NCBI RefSeq assembly: GCF_009727155.1
Contig: NZ_WNWM01000002.1
Coordinates: 6,138,001-6,202,000, forward strand
Length of the DNA stretch: 64,000 nt
Reading direction: 5' to 3'
Source of the DNA: Pseudoduganella dura
Lineage (GTDB): Bacteria > Pseudomonadota > Gammaproteobacteria > Burkholderiales > Burkholderiaceae_D
Positions 8,895 to 17,603 of this stretch are shown one piece after another. Both the position numbers and the translations under genes were made by a program. The notes under the pieces were generated by a model that did not search any database, was not told where the DNA came from, and was given only the letters and a program-made list of their open reading frames with translations. Within the stretch, counting starts at the first letter, position 1, and each line of letters opens with the position of its first letter.

Positions 8895-10079
8895 ATGACT
8901 TCCAAGCACAAAGCCGCCTTCCACTGGGACGATCCGCTGTTGCTGAACCAGCAGCTCACCGACGAGGAACGCATGGTGCGCGATTCGGCCAGCGCCTATT
9001 GCCAGGAGCGCCTGCTGCCGCGCGTGCTGGAAGCCTTCCGCAACGAAAAGACCGACATCGAGATCTTCCGCGAGATGGGCGAACTGGGCCTGCTGGGCCC
9101 GACGATCCCCGAAGCCTACGGCGGCGCGGGCCTGAACTACGTGAGCTACGGCGTGGTGGCGCGCGAAGTGGAGCGGGTCGATTCCGGCTACCGCTCGATG
9201 ATGAGCGTGCAGTCATCGCTGGTGATGGTGCCCATCTTCGAATTCGGCAACGAGGAAACGAAGCAGAAATACCTGCCGAAGCTGGCCACAGGCGAATCGA
9301 TCGGCTGCTTCGGCCTGACGGAGCCGAACCACGGTTCCGACCCCGGCAGCATGATCACCCGCGCGAAGAAGGTCGATGGCGGCTACCGGCTTACCGGCAG
9401 CAAGATGTGGATCACCAACAGCCCGATCGCGGACGTGTTCGTGGTCTGGGCCAAGGATGACGAAGGCGCGATCCGCGGCTTCGTGCTGGAAAAGGGCTGG
9501 CGGGGCCTGTCCGCGCCGGCGATCCACGGCAAGGTGGGTTTGCGCGCATCCATCACCGGCGAGATCGTGATGGACGAGGTGTTCTGCCCCGAGGAAAACG
9601 CGTTCCCGGAAGTGCGCGGCCTGAAAGGCCCCTTCACGTGCCTGAACAGCGCCCGCTACGGCATCGCCTGGGGCGCGCTGGGCGCGGCCGAGGACTGCTG
9701 GCACCGCGCACGCCAGTATGTGCTGGACCGCAAGCAGTTCGGCAAGCCGCTCGCGGCGAACCAGCTGGTGCAGAAGAAGCTGGCCGACATGCAGACCGAG
9801 ATCACGCTGGGCCTGCAGGGCTGCCTGCGGCTGGGCCGCATGAAGGACGAAGGCAGCGCCGCCGTCGAGATCACGTCGATCATGAAGCGCAATTCCTGCG
9901 GCAAGGCGCTGGACATCGCCCGCGTGGCACGCGACATGATGGGTGGAAACGGCATCAGCGACGAATTCGGCGTGGCGCGCCACCTCGTCAACCTGGAAGT
10001 GGTCAATACCTACGAAGGCACGCACGACATCCACGCGCTGATCCTCGGCCGCGCGATGACGGGCATCGCCGCGTTCTGA
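8895..10079 (+). CDS. gcdH: Glutaryl-CoA dehydrogenase
   Basis: The 394-aa FAD flavoprotein oxidises and decarboxylates glutaryl-CoA to crotonyl-CoA in lysine, tryptophan and glutarate breakdown, passing electrons to ETF. The acyl-CoA dehydrogenase fold is visible: an N-terminal helical domain ([20 protein letters not shown]), the FAD/substrate segment [36 protein letters not shown], and the C-terminal [37 protein letters not shown] follows, and its Glu (about residue 374) is the family's catalytic base. [13 protein letters not shown] and [15 protein letters not shown] are typical of GcdH rather than other acyl-CoA dehydrogenases. It is followed by a CoA-transferase gene on the same strand. 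Confidence 0.94.
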   Translation: MTSKHKAAFHWDDPLLLNQQLTDEERMVRDSASAYCQERLLPRVLEAFRNEKTDIEIFREMGELGLLGPTIPEAYGGAGLNYVSYGVVAREVERVDSGYRSMMSVQSSLVMVPIFEFGNEETKQKYLPKLATGESIGCFGLTEPNHGSDPGSMITRAKKVDGGYRLTGSKMWITNSPIADVFVVWAKDDEGAIRGFVLEKGWRGLSAPAIHGKVGLRASITGEIVMDEVFCPEENAFPEVRGLKGPFTCLNSARYGIAWGALGAAEDCWHRARQYVLDRKQFGKPLAANQLVQKKLADMQTEITLGLQGCLRLGRMKDEGSAAVEITSIMKRNSCGKALDIARVARDMMGGNGISDEFGVARHLVNLEVVNTYEGTHDIHALILGRAMTGIAAF

Positions 10080-10173
10080 CGGCCATGACGGACCGGACGA
10101 CGAACGAAACGCCGGCGGGCGCGCAGACGGGGGCGCAAAGGGGGCACAAACAGGGGCGCTGGCGGGCCTGAAG

Positions 10174-11331
10174 GTGCTCGACCTGTCGCGCGTGCTGGCC
10201 GGGCCGTGGGCGGGACAGCTGCTGGCGGACCTGGGCGCGGACGTCGTCAAGGTCGAACGGCCGGGCAGCGGCGACGACACGCGCGCCTGGGGGCCGCCAT
10301 GGCTGCCGGACGCCGGCGGCGTGCCGACGGGCGAATCGGCTTACTACCTGAGCGCCAACCGCAACAAGCGCTCGGTGGCGATCGATATCGCCACGCCGGA
10401 AGGCCAGGCCGTGGTGCGGCAGCTGGCCGGACGCGCCGACGTGGTGCTGGAGAACTTCAAGGTCGGCGGCCTGGCGCAGTACGGGCTCGATTACGCCAGC
10501 CTGAAGGCCGTCAATCCCCGCCTGATCTACTGCTCGATCACCGGTTTCGGGCAGGATGGGCCCTATGCACAGCGCGCCGGCTACGATTTCCTGATCCAGG
10601 GCATGGGCGGGCTGATGAGCCTGACCGGCCGGCCCGACGGCGAAGAGGGCGCCGGCCCGATGAAAACCGGCGTTGCGCTGACGGACGTGATGACCGGCCT
10701 GTATGCGTCGAACGCCGTGCTGGCGGCGCTGGCGTACCGCGAGCGCAGCGGCGAGGGGCAGCACATCGACCTGGCGCTGCTGGACGTGCAGGTGGCGGTG
10801 CTGGCCAACCAGGCATCGAACTACCTGGTCGGTGGCGCGATACCGAAGCGGATGGGCAATGCGCACCCGAACATCGTGCCGTACCAGGATTTCGCCACGG
10901 CCGATGGCTACATGATCGTGGCGGTCGGCAACGACGGGCAGTTTCGCAAGCTGTGCGAAGTGCTGGGCAGGCCGGAATGGGGCGGCGACGAGCGCTATGC
11001 CACCAATCCGCAGCGCGTGCGGCACCGGCAGGAACTGGTCGCGGCGATCCACGCCGTGACCGTGACCCGTGCCACCGCCGACTGGGTGGCGCGGATGGAG
11101 GGCGCCGGCGTGCCGTGCGGTCCCATCAACACCCTCGACAAGGTGTTCGACGACCCGCAGGTGCAGGCGCGCGGCCTGCGCATCGAGATGCCGCATCCCG
11201 CCGCCGGCAGCGTGCCGCTGGTCGCCAATCCGATCCGCATGTCGGCCACGCCAGTCGCGTACGACCGGCCGCCGCCGATGCTGGGCGAGCATACCGACGA
11301 GGTTCTGGCGGAGTGGCTGCAAGAGCGGTGA
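10174..11331 (+). CDS. Family III (CaiB/BaiF) CoA-transferase, start region probably frameshifted
   Basis: The 385-aa product is a class III CoA-transferase. It has the N-terminal VLDLSRVLAGPWAGQLLADL, KVERPGSGDD, NRNKRSVAID and FGQDGPYAQRAGYDF motifs. The ALTDVMTG segment carries the expected catalytic Asp (about residue 171 from this GTG). Beside gcdH the likely reaction is transfer of CoA from succinyl-CoA to glutarate, as in the SUGCT family; this is inferred. The GTG at 10174 has no Shine-Dalgarno and cuts off the usual first residues (GALAGLK). The ATG at 10085, right after gcdH, leads into a frame that would join this one if the GGGG at 10153-10156 had one more G. A one-base homopolymer contraction is therefore likely and the true protein may be about 30 residues longer. 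Confidence 0.85.
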   Translation: MLDLSRVLAGPWAGQLLADLGADVVKVERPGSGDDTRAWGPPWLPDAGGVPTGESAYYLSANRNKRSVAIDIATPEGQAVVRQLAGRADVVLENFKVGGLAQYGLDYASLKAVNPRLIYCSITGFGQDGPYAQRAGYDFLIQGMGGLMSLTGRPDGEEGAGPMKTGVALTDVMTGLYASNAVLAALAYRERSGEGQHIDLALLDVQVAVLANQASNYLVGGAIPKRMGNAHPNIVPYQDFATADGYMIVAVGNDGQFRKLCEVLGRPEWGGDERYATNPQRVRHRQELVAAIHAVTVTRATADWVARMEGAGVPCGPINTLDKVFDDPQVQARGLRIEMPHPAAGSVPLVANPIRMSATPVAYDRPPPMLGEHTDEVLAEWLQER

Positions 11332-11359
11332 CCGGCTGAATTCGCGCGCATCCCGTAAC

Positions 11360-11399
11360 AAACCGGTCAGGCCCGTGAAACGGCTTGACCGGTTTTTTT
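11360..11399 (+). terminator. Rho-independent terminator after gcdH-CoA-transferase
   Basis: Arms AACCGGTCA (11361-11369) and TGACCGGTT (11386-11394) pair, with a few more inner base pairs, and are followed by a run of seven T (11393-11399). It lies 29 bases after the CoA-transferase stop and fits a terminator for that operon. Confidence 0.85.
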
Positions 11400-11557
11400 A
11401 TTCCGGACGGCACAAGCGGCGTTTCGCAAAATAATTTAGAAGTGAAATACCATTTGAAATTCAGATACCGATCAGTATAATTGATGCTCCTCATCAATTA
11501 GACCGATTGCCATGCCGTCAAGTCCTGCCATACCGATGTGCCTGCGGGAGCGCTTCC

Positions 11558-11809
11558 ATGCGTGACTGGCACCAGTCCGACGAATTCGAGATGCCCCTAT
11601 GGGTGCTCGATCTCGACGATGCGCTGTACAGCGTCGACCACCGCCGCCTGTGCGTCTGGCCGGACGAGTTCGACGGCGGCTGGCACTGGGAAATCCAGAC
11701 CTATGACGACACCGGCGTGGCCGGCTGCGGCACTTGCGACACGCTGGGCGAAGCGCAGGAGGCGGCCGTGGCCGCGGCGCTGGCCGCGCATCCGGCGCAG
11801 GAGCGCTGA
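11558..11809 (+). CDS. Small hypothetical protein upstream of the MFS pump
   Basis: The 83-aa product is acidic and Trp-rich (MRDWHQSDEF, PLWVLDLDDALYSVDHRRL, DEFDGGWHWEIQTYDDTG). It has no signal peptide or membrane segment, and I do not recognise a family. The ATG at 11558 is preceded by GGGAG at a good distance; an upstream in-frame start at 11507 has less support. The stop is only two bases before the ATG of the MFS transporter, so the two are almost certainly translated from one message. The tight coupling argues that it is a real gene with a role linked to the efflux operon, but no function can be assigned. Confidence 0.65.
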   Translation: MRDWHQSDEFEMPLWVLDLDDALYSVDHRRLCVWPDEFDGGWHWEIQTYDDTGVAGCGTCDTLGEAQEAAVAAALAAHPAQER

Positions 11810-11811
11810 CG

Positions 11812-13422
11812 ATGACGGCACAACAATCCCCGCAACCGGTTGTGGTGGTGCCCGCGCCGTCGCAGGCACCGCCGGCCGCGCCGGCGGTCCACCCGTTCGG
11901 CCCGCGCCTGTTGACCGGCGTGATCGGCGTGTTCGTCGCGGCGATGATGTCGGGCCTGAACAGCCGCATCGGCAGCCTGGCGCTGGGCGATATCCGCGCC
12001 GTCTACGGCATGGGGGTCGACGACGGCAGCTGGATCGCCAGCCTGTACGGTGCGTTCGAGCTGGCCGCGATGCCGTTCTCGGCCTGGTTCGCCATCACGT
12101 TCTCGTTCCGCCGCTACCACATGGCGGTGGTGGCGGCCTTCACGCTGCTGGGCCTCGTCACGCCGCTGGCGCCGGATGCCGCCACGCTGCTGGTGCTGCG
12201 CTGCCTGCAGGGCTTTTCGGGTGGCCTGCTGATTCCCGTGCTGATGGCGGCCGCGCTGCGCTTCTTTCCCGCGCCGGTGCGGCTGTACGGGCTGGCGCTG
12301 TATGCGATGACCGCCACGTTCGCGCCGAACGTGGCCACCTGGCTGTCCGCCGCGTGGACCGACGGCGTGATGGACTGGCGCCTGCTGTTCTGGCAAACGG
12401 TGCCGATGGCGCTGTTCTCGCTGGCCGCGGTGGGGTGGGGCATTCCGCAGGACCCGGTGCGGCTGGAACGCTTCCGCCAGATCGACCTGCCGGGGCTCGT
12501 CACCGGCGTGGCTGGCCTGGTCATGGTGGGCATCGGCCTGTCGCAGGGCGAGCGGCTCGACTGGTTCAACAGCACGCTGGTCTGCTGGCTGTTCGGCGGC
12601 GGCGGGGCGCTGCTGGCGATCTTCCTGATCTGCGAATGGTTCCACCCGATGCCGTTCATCAAGCTGCAGCTGCTGCACCGGCGTAACCTGGGGCTCGGCT
12701 TCACGGTGTTCGTCGGCATGCTGGTGGTGCTGCTGTCCGGCTCGCTGCTGCCCGCCGATTACCTGGGCCACGCGTGGCACTTCCGCACGCCGCAGATGGC
12801 CGTCATCGGGCTGCAGGTCGGGCTGCCGCAGTTCGTCCTCGGCCCGGCCGTCTCCTGGCTGCTGTACAAGAAATGGGTCGACGCACGCCACGTGTTTGCC
12901 ATCGGCCTGGTGCTGATCGCCGCCGCGTGCTGGGCCGGCTCGCGCATCACGCCCGAATGGATGACAGCCGAATTCGCGCTGGCGCAGGCCCTGCACGCGT
13001 TCGGCCAGCCGATGGCCGTGATCGCGCTGCTGTTCCTGGCTACCAGCGTGGTGCAGCCGATGGAGGGGCCGCAGGTGTCCGGCATCGTCAATACGCTGCG
13101 CGCATTCGGCACGATGTTCGGCGGCGCGCTGGTCGGCCGCCTGCTGGCCGTGCGCGAAGCCACCCATGCCAACGTGCTGCTCGACGGCGCCGCCAACATG
13201 CGCCGCAGCGCCGGCGCAGTGCCGCCCGATGCCCTCGCTGACGTGGCGGACCGCGTTTCGCACCAGGCCTTCGTGCTGTCGATCGCCGACGGTTATCTGG
13301 CGCTCGGGATGCTGGCGCTGGCCCTGGTGCCTTTGGTGCTGTCGCTGCAATACATCGCGGCGCCCGTGCTGCCGTCCGCGCCTTCGTCCAAAGTTCCACC
13401 GACACCGGCGCCAATCAAATAA
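11812..13422 (+). CDS. MFS multidrug efflux transporter, DHA2 (EmrB/QacA) family
   Basis: The 536-aa inner-membrane protein has a Pro-rich cytoplasmic N-terminus and about 14 hydrophobic segments, matching the 14-TM DHA2 drug:H+ antiporters. Diagnostic features are TM1 LLTGVIGVFVAAMMSGLNSR, the DDGSWIASLYGAFELAAMPF region, and LRCLQGFSGGLLIPVLMAAA, which resembles motif C/D of this family. Large periplasmic-side loops lie in the C-terminal half. ATG at 11812 follows AGGAG in the end of the preceding gene. It forms an operon with an HlyD-type adaptor and a TetR regulator, so it is probably an EmrAB-like tripartite pump. No outer-membrane factor is encoded here. The substrate is unknown. Confidence 0.88.
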   Translation: MTAQQSPQPVVVVPAPSQAPPAAPAVHPFGPRLLTGVIGVFVAAMMSGLNSRIGSLALGDIRAVYGMGVDDGSWIASLYGAFELAAMPFSAWFAITFSFRRYHMAVVAAFTLLGLVTPLAPDAATLLVLRCLQGFSGGLLIPVLMAAALRFFPAPVRLYGLALYAMTATFAPNVATWLSAAWTDGVMDWRLLFWQTVPMALFSLAAVGWGIPQDPVRLERFRQIDLPGLVTGVAGLVMVGIGLSQGERLDWFNSTLVCWLFGGGGALLAIFLICEWFHPMPFIKLQLLHRRNLGLGFTVFVGMLVVLLSGSLLPADYLGHAWHFRTPQMAVIGLQVGLPQFVLGPAVSWLLYKKWVDARHVFAIGLVLIAAACWAGSRITPEWMTAEFALAQALHAFGQPMAVIALLFLATSVVQPMEGPQVSGIVNTLRAFGTMFGGALVGRLLAVREATHANVLLDGAANMRRSAGAVPPDALADVADRVSHQAFVLSIADGYLALGMLALALVPLVLSLQYIAAPVLPSAPSSKVPPTPAPIK

Positions 13423-13444
13423 TCCATATCAATCGAGGAACACG

Positions 13445-14482
13445 ATGTCCCTTCCCATTTCCGCAAAGATTTCGATCGGCGTGCTGCTCGCGGCCCTTGC
13501 CGCAGGCAGTGCCTGGTCCTGGAGCCATAGCGAAGGCGGCGGCAGTCGCCAGAGCACCGACGACGCGTACGTGACCGCCGACTTCACGCTGGTGGCACCG
13601 CAGGTCGCCGGCAAGGTGATCGAGGTGCTGGCCGAAGACCACCAGGCCGTGCGCAAGGGCCAGCTGCTGGCACGGATCGACGACCGCGACTACGTCGTGG
13701 CCGTCGACATCGCCCGCGCCGAGCTGACGAAAGCCGGCGCCGACCTGGCCAGCGCGCGCGCCGCGATCGCCCAGCAGGGCAGCACGATCAGGCGCGCCGC
13801 CGCCGCGATCGATGCCGGCACTGCCACGCTGAAGTACGCCGAGGCCAACGCGCAGCGCTACCGCGACCTGGCGTCGGACGGTTCGGCTTCCGTGCAGGAT
13901 CGCCAGCAGGCCGAGTCGCAGACCGAGGCCGCCGCCGCGAACCATGCGGCGGACGTGGCCACGCTGGCCGCGTCGAAGCAGCAGCTCGACGTGCTCGCCG
14001 CGCAGGTGGCGCAGGCCGAAGCGCAGGTGGCGCGGGCGAAGGCCGCGCTGGCCGCCGCCGAGCTGAACCTGTCGTACACGCGGGTCGAGGCACCGGTGGA
14101 CGGCATCGTGGGCCAGCGGGCTGTGCGCGTCGGCGCCTATGCGCAGGTGGGGGCCGCCATGCTCGCCATCGTGCCGCTGCAGCATGCGTACATCGAGGCG
14201 AACTTCCGCGAAACGCAGCTGGCGAGGATGCGCGCCGGGCAGCGCGTTACAATTGCGGTCGACATGCTGCCGGGTACCACGCTGACCGGCCATGTGACAA
14301 GCCTTGCGCCCGCCAGCAGCGTATCGTTCTCGCCGATCGCGCCGGACAACGCCACCGGCAATTTCACGAAGGTCGTGCAGCGCCTGCCGGTCAAGATCGT
14401 CATCGATCCGGGCCAGCGCGCCGCGCAGCTGCTGAAGGTGGGCATGTCCGTCACGCCGACGGTGATCTGCGGCGAAAGCTGA
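13445..14482 (+). CDS. HlyD/EmrA-family membrane fusion (adaptor) protein
   Basis: The 345-aa product has one N-terminal membrane segment (ISIGVLLAALAAGSAWSW) and a beta-barrel/lipoyl strand starting TDDAYVTADFTLVAPQVAGK. A long Ala/Gln-rich alpha-helical hairpin follows at residues about 80-200. The second lipoyl half, LSYTRVEAPVDGIVGQRAVR, then leads into a C-terminal beta-barrel. TDDAYV plus the YIEANFRETQLARMRAGQ motif marks the EmrA type. It would bridge the DHA2 pump to an outer-membrane channel. GAGGAA precedes the ATG, and the gene starts 22 bases after the pump gene. Confidence 0.9.
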   Translation: MSLPISAKISIGVLLAALAAGSAWSWSHSEGGGSRQSTDDAYVTADFTLVAPQVAGKVIEVLAEDHQAVRKGQLLARIDDRDYVVAVDIARAELTKAGADLASARAAIAQQGSTIRRAAAAIDAGTATLKYAEANAQRYRDLASDGSASVQDRQQAESQTEAAAANHAADVATLAASKQQLDVLAAQVAQAEAQVARAKAALAAAELNLSYTRVEAPVDGIVGQRAVRVGAYAQVGAAMLAIVPLQHAYIEANFRETQLARMRAGQRVTIAVDMLPGTTLTGHVTSLAPASSVSFSPIAPDNATGNFTKVVQRLPVKIVIDPGQRAAQLLKVGMSVTPTVICGES

Positions 14483-14510
14483 AAACGGGGCTCCCGAACG
14501 AACGGAAACC

Positions 14511-15167
14511 ATGAGCGACACGGACGACACCATCATCGGCACCCCTATCGGCACGCACGTCGGCACGCAAACGCGGCCAGCCCGGCTCACGCGCGAACAA
14601 AGCCGCGCGCGAACGCGCGAACGCCTGCTCGTCTCGGCCGCGGTGGTCTTCACGCGCGAGGGCTATGCGGGCGCGTCGATCGACCGTATCGCCGAAGAGG
14701 CGGGCTATTCGAAAGGCGCGATGTATTCTAACTTCGCGTCGAAGGATGAGCTGTTCTTTGCCATGTTCGACTTCTACGCACTGGGCCAGGCCGAAGAACT
14801 GTGCCGCCGGCTCGACGCGGCACCGGATGCGGACGCGATCATCGCCACCGCCTGCGCGTGGGCCGACGGCCTGCTGCACGAGCCGGACCTGCGCCTGCTG
14901 GTGGTGGACATGGCCCGGCTGGCGCGCGCCGATCCCACGGTGGCCGCGCGGCACACGAAGATGTTCGACGACGAATGGCACCAGGTTGGCTCGCGGCTCG
15001 TCAGGATCTTCCCGCCGGGGGGCTCCCCGGTGCCGGTGCTGCAGCTCGGCGCGCTGGTGATGGATATCGCCTACGGCAACGCGACGCAGCTGCATGCCGG
15101 ACTGACCGCGGGCGACCTGATCGGCATGGCGCTGCGCGCGCTGCGCGATGCCTACGGGCGGAAATGA
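14511..15167 (+). CDS. TetR/AcrR-family repressor of the efflux operon
   Basis: The 218-aa protein has a TetR DNA-binding domain at residues about 27-75: RERLLVSAAVVFTREGYAGA, then IDRIAEEAGYSKGAMYSNF and ASKDELFFAMF. A helical ligand-binding C-terminus follows. The first 25 residues are Thr/Gly-rich and probably disordered. It lies 28 bases after the HlyD gene in the same direction, so it is likely the last gene of the efflux operon and represses it. The ligand is unknown. Confidence 0.88.
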   Translation: MSDTDDTIIGTPIGTHVGTQTRPARLTREQSRARTRERLLVSAAVVFTREGYAGASIDRIAEEAGYSKGAMYSNFASKDELFFAMFDFYALGQAEELCRRLDAAPDADAIIATACAWADGLLHEPDLRLLVVDMARLARADPTVAARHTKMFDDEWHQVGSRLVRIFPPGGSPVPVLQLGALVMDIAYGNATQLHAGLTAGDLIGMALRALRDAYGRK

Positions 15168-15252
15168 GGCGCGCGCATGCCGCGGCGGGTGCCGCGGTGA
15201 CAGGCCGCCGCCGGCATACTAGAATACCGGCCGGCGCGACTGGCGTCACTCC

Positions 15253-15963
15253 ATGAAAATCCCGATGACGATGCTCGACCTTGCCGGACCATTCGAACTG
15301 GACAAGTCGCAGGGCGCCGCCCAGCAGGTCTACGAACACTTGAGGACGGCCATCGTCACGCTGGCGTTCAAGCCGGGCATGATCCTCGACCGCAACGAAC
15401 TGGCAAGGTGCTTCGGCGTTTCCGTCACGCCGGTGCGCGATGCGCTGCTGAAACTGGAAGAAGAGGGCCTGGTCGACATCTTCCCGCAGCATGGCACCCG
15501 GGTCAGCGCGGTCGACCTCGACTCGGCCCGGCATGCGCACTTCCTGCGACTTGCGCTGGAACTGGAAATCGCCCGTGCGCTGGCGCGGCGGCGAGACGAC
15601 AGCCTGGCCCGGGGGCTGCAGGCCCTGGTGGCCAGGCAGCGCGACTGCCTGGCGAAGGGCGACATGGAAGCATTCATCCAGGCCGACCAGGCATTCCACC
15701 AGCGCATGTTCGGCGCGGCAGGCGCGCAAGACCTGTGGCGCCTCATGCGCGGCAACAGCGGCAACATGGACCGGCTGCGGCGGCTGCACATGCAACTGAA
15801 CGGCAAGGCCGAATCGGTGCTGGCCGAGCACGCCGAGCTCGCCGCCGCCATCGGCAGCGGCGATGCGGAACGGGCCGAGGAATGTGTGCGGCGGCACCTG
15901 AGCGGTACCTTGTCGCGGCTGATCGCGCTGCGCGAACAATACCCCGAATACCTGGCGAACTGA
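15253..15963 (+). CDS. GntR-family regulator, FCD (FadR) subfamily, upstream of gudD
   Basis: The 236-aa protein has an N-terminal winged helix (QQVYEHLRTAIVTLAFKPGM, then LDRNELARCFGVSVTPVRDA and LLKLEEEGLVDIFPQHGTRV). An all-helical FCD effector domain follows, with the metal-site type residues of this family (AEHAELAAAIGSGDAERAEE, then RRHLSG). FCD regulators often respond to sugar acids. It lies just ahead of a glucarate dehydratase gene on the same strand, with two copies of a 14-bp repeat in between, so local control of gudD is likely. An alternative ATG six codons downstream (MLDLAG) is possible. Confidence 0.88.
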   Translation: MKIPMTMLDLAGPFELDKSQGAAQQVYEHLRTAIVTLAFKPGMILDRNELARCFGVSVTPVRDALLKLEEEGLVDIFPQHGTRVSAVDLDSARHAHFLRLALELEIARALARRRDDSLARGLQALVARQRDCLAKGDMEAFIQADQAFHQRMFGAAGAQDLWRLMRGNSGNMDRLRRLHMQLNGKAESVLAEHAELAAAIGSGDAERAEECVRRHLSGTLSRLIALREQYPEYLAN

Positions 15964-15994
15964 GAATCAAGGGCGACACCTTGCGTCAACAGTT

Positions 15995-16078
15995 CGTAAA
16001 ATATTAGTGCAACACGACGGCGACTCGATTACTATTCCTGTACCGGAATACGACTAGCGCACGCCGTAAAATATTAGT
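15995..16078. promoter_or_regulatory. Paired 14-bp direct repeats, candidate GntR operators
   Basis: CGTAAAATATTAGT occurs at 15995-16008 and again at 16065-16078, 70 bp apart, or close to seven helical turns. The second copy extends to the near-palindrome GTAAAATATTAGTAC. Both are AT-rich islands in GC-rich DNA, between the GntR gene and gudD. They are good candidates for a two-site operator of one of the two flanking FCD regulators. No binding has been shown. Confidence 0.55.
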
Positions 16079-16120
16079 ACATCATGATCCCGCCAACGGA
16101 GCGGCACCATACCGGTTTCC

Positions 16121-16171
16121 AGAAATATTTCCTGAAACCGGGGTCTGACCCCGGTTTCAGGAAATATTTCC
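16121..16171. repeat. Long near-perfect inverted repeat (REP-like hairpin)
   Basis: Arms of 24 bp (16121-16144 and 16148-16171) are complementary at all but one position around a 3-base centre, with the GC core GGGGTCTGACCCC and AT-rich ends AAATATTTCC. A T-rich stretch follows (TTTTT at 16176-16180, then another at 16186-16190), so it could also terminate plus-strand transcription from the GntR gene just before gudD. Its shape resembles dispersed REP-type repeats. A second hairpin with a similar G4...C4 core is at 28635-28683. Confidence 0.75.
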
Positions 16172-16202
16172 GACCTTTTTCACTGTTTTTCTCAAGCCGA
16201 CC

Positions 16203-17566
16203 ATGACCTCGACCACCCCTGTCATCACTTCCATGCGCGCCATTCCGGTCGCCGGCCGCGACAGCATGCTGCTGAACCTGTGCGGTGCGCACGCGCCTTT
16301 CTTCACCCGCAACCTGGTGCTGCTGACCGACAGCGCCGGCAACACCGGCATCGGCGAAGTGCCGGGCGGCGAAGGCATCCTGAAAGCGCTGGAACGCATC
16401 GTCCCGCTGGTGGTCGGTACGGCGATCGGCCGCTACCAGCGCACGCTGAACGCGCTGCGCGCGGCATTCGGCGCGGGCGGTGGCATGCAGCACCAGGTGA
16501 CGAACGAGGCGGAAGCGGCCGTGCTGCGCCAGCCCCATGAAATCAACCTGCGGCTCGACAACGTGATTACGGCCGTCGAAGCGGCGCTGCTCGATCTGCT
16601 GGGCAAGCACCTGGGGTGCCGGTCTGCGAACTGCTCGGCAACGGCCAGCAGCGCGACAGCGTGACGATGCTTGCTTACCTGTTCTATATCGGCGACGCCG
16701 GCAAGACCGACCTGCCGTATGTACGCGGGGAGGGCGACGACTGGTATGCGCTGCGCCACCGCGAGGCGCTGACGCCCGAAGCGGTGGCCGACCTGGCCGA
16801 CGCCGCGGTGGCGCAGTACGGCTTCCGCGACTTCAAGCTGAAAGGCGGCGTGATGTCGCCGGAGGATGAACTGCTGGCGGTCGCCGCGATCAAGAAGCGC
16901 TACCCGGACGGCAACGTGACGGTCGACCCGAATGGCGCCTGGCCGCTGGCGCGGGCGATCGAAGCATGCCGGGGCAAGGGCCATTTGCTGGCTTATGCGG
17001 AAGATCCGTGCGGCCCGGAAAACGGTTACTCCGGCCGCGAGACGATGGCCGAATTCCGCCGCGCCACCGGCATCCGCACGGCCACCAACATGGTGGCCAC
17101 CGACTGGCGCCAGATGGGTCACTCGCACCTGCTGGGCGCCGTCGACATTCCATTGGCCGATCCGCATTTCTGGACGATGCAGGGTTCCGTGCGCCTGGCC
17201 CAGCTGTGCCACGACTGGGGCCTGACGTGGGGCTCGCACTCCAACAACCATTTCGACGTGTCGCTGGCGATGTTCACCCATGCGGCGGCGGCCGCACCCG
17301 GCAACATCACCGCGATCGACACGCACTGGATCTGGCAGGAGGGCGCCGAGCGGCTCACGCGCGACCCGCTGCGCATCGAGAACGGCGCCGTGGCCGTGCC
17401 GGACAAGCCCGGCCTCGGCATCGAGGCCGACATGGACCGCATCGAGGCGGCGCACGCGCTGTACAAGGAGGTCGCCGGCGGCGCCCGCGACGATGCGATG
17501 GCGATGCGCTACCTGGTGCCCGGGTGGACCTATCACCCGAACAAGCCGAGCCTCGCGCGGGATTGA
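16203..17566 (+). pseudogene. gudD: Glucarate dehydratase, one-base frameshift
   Basis: The gene encodes an enolase-superfamily enzyme that removes water from D-glucarate (or L-idarate) to give 5-keto-4-deoxyglucarate. The first frame (from MTSTTPVITSMRAIPVAGRD) contains NLVLLTDSAGNTGIGEVPGG and runs to [10 protein letters not shown]. The remainder continues in another frame from [16 protein letters not shown]. It includes [17 protein letters not shown] with the KxK motif, the metal ligand region [36 protein letters not shown] and [16 protein letters not shown] with the catalytic His. Frames join at CTGGGGTGCC (about 16610-16619), where one more G restores a protein of about 454 aa, the normal GudD length. 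Every later motif is intact, so this is a recent mutation or a sequencing error. The flanking GntR genes fit a glucarate locus. Confidence 0.88.
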
Positions 17567-17603
17567 CGGTGGCTGAAAAACCGGTCGGCCGGCAGCGGCT
17601 TGC

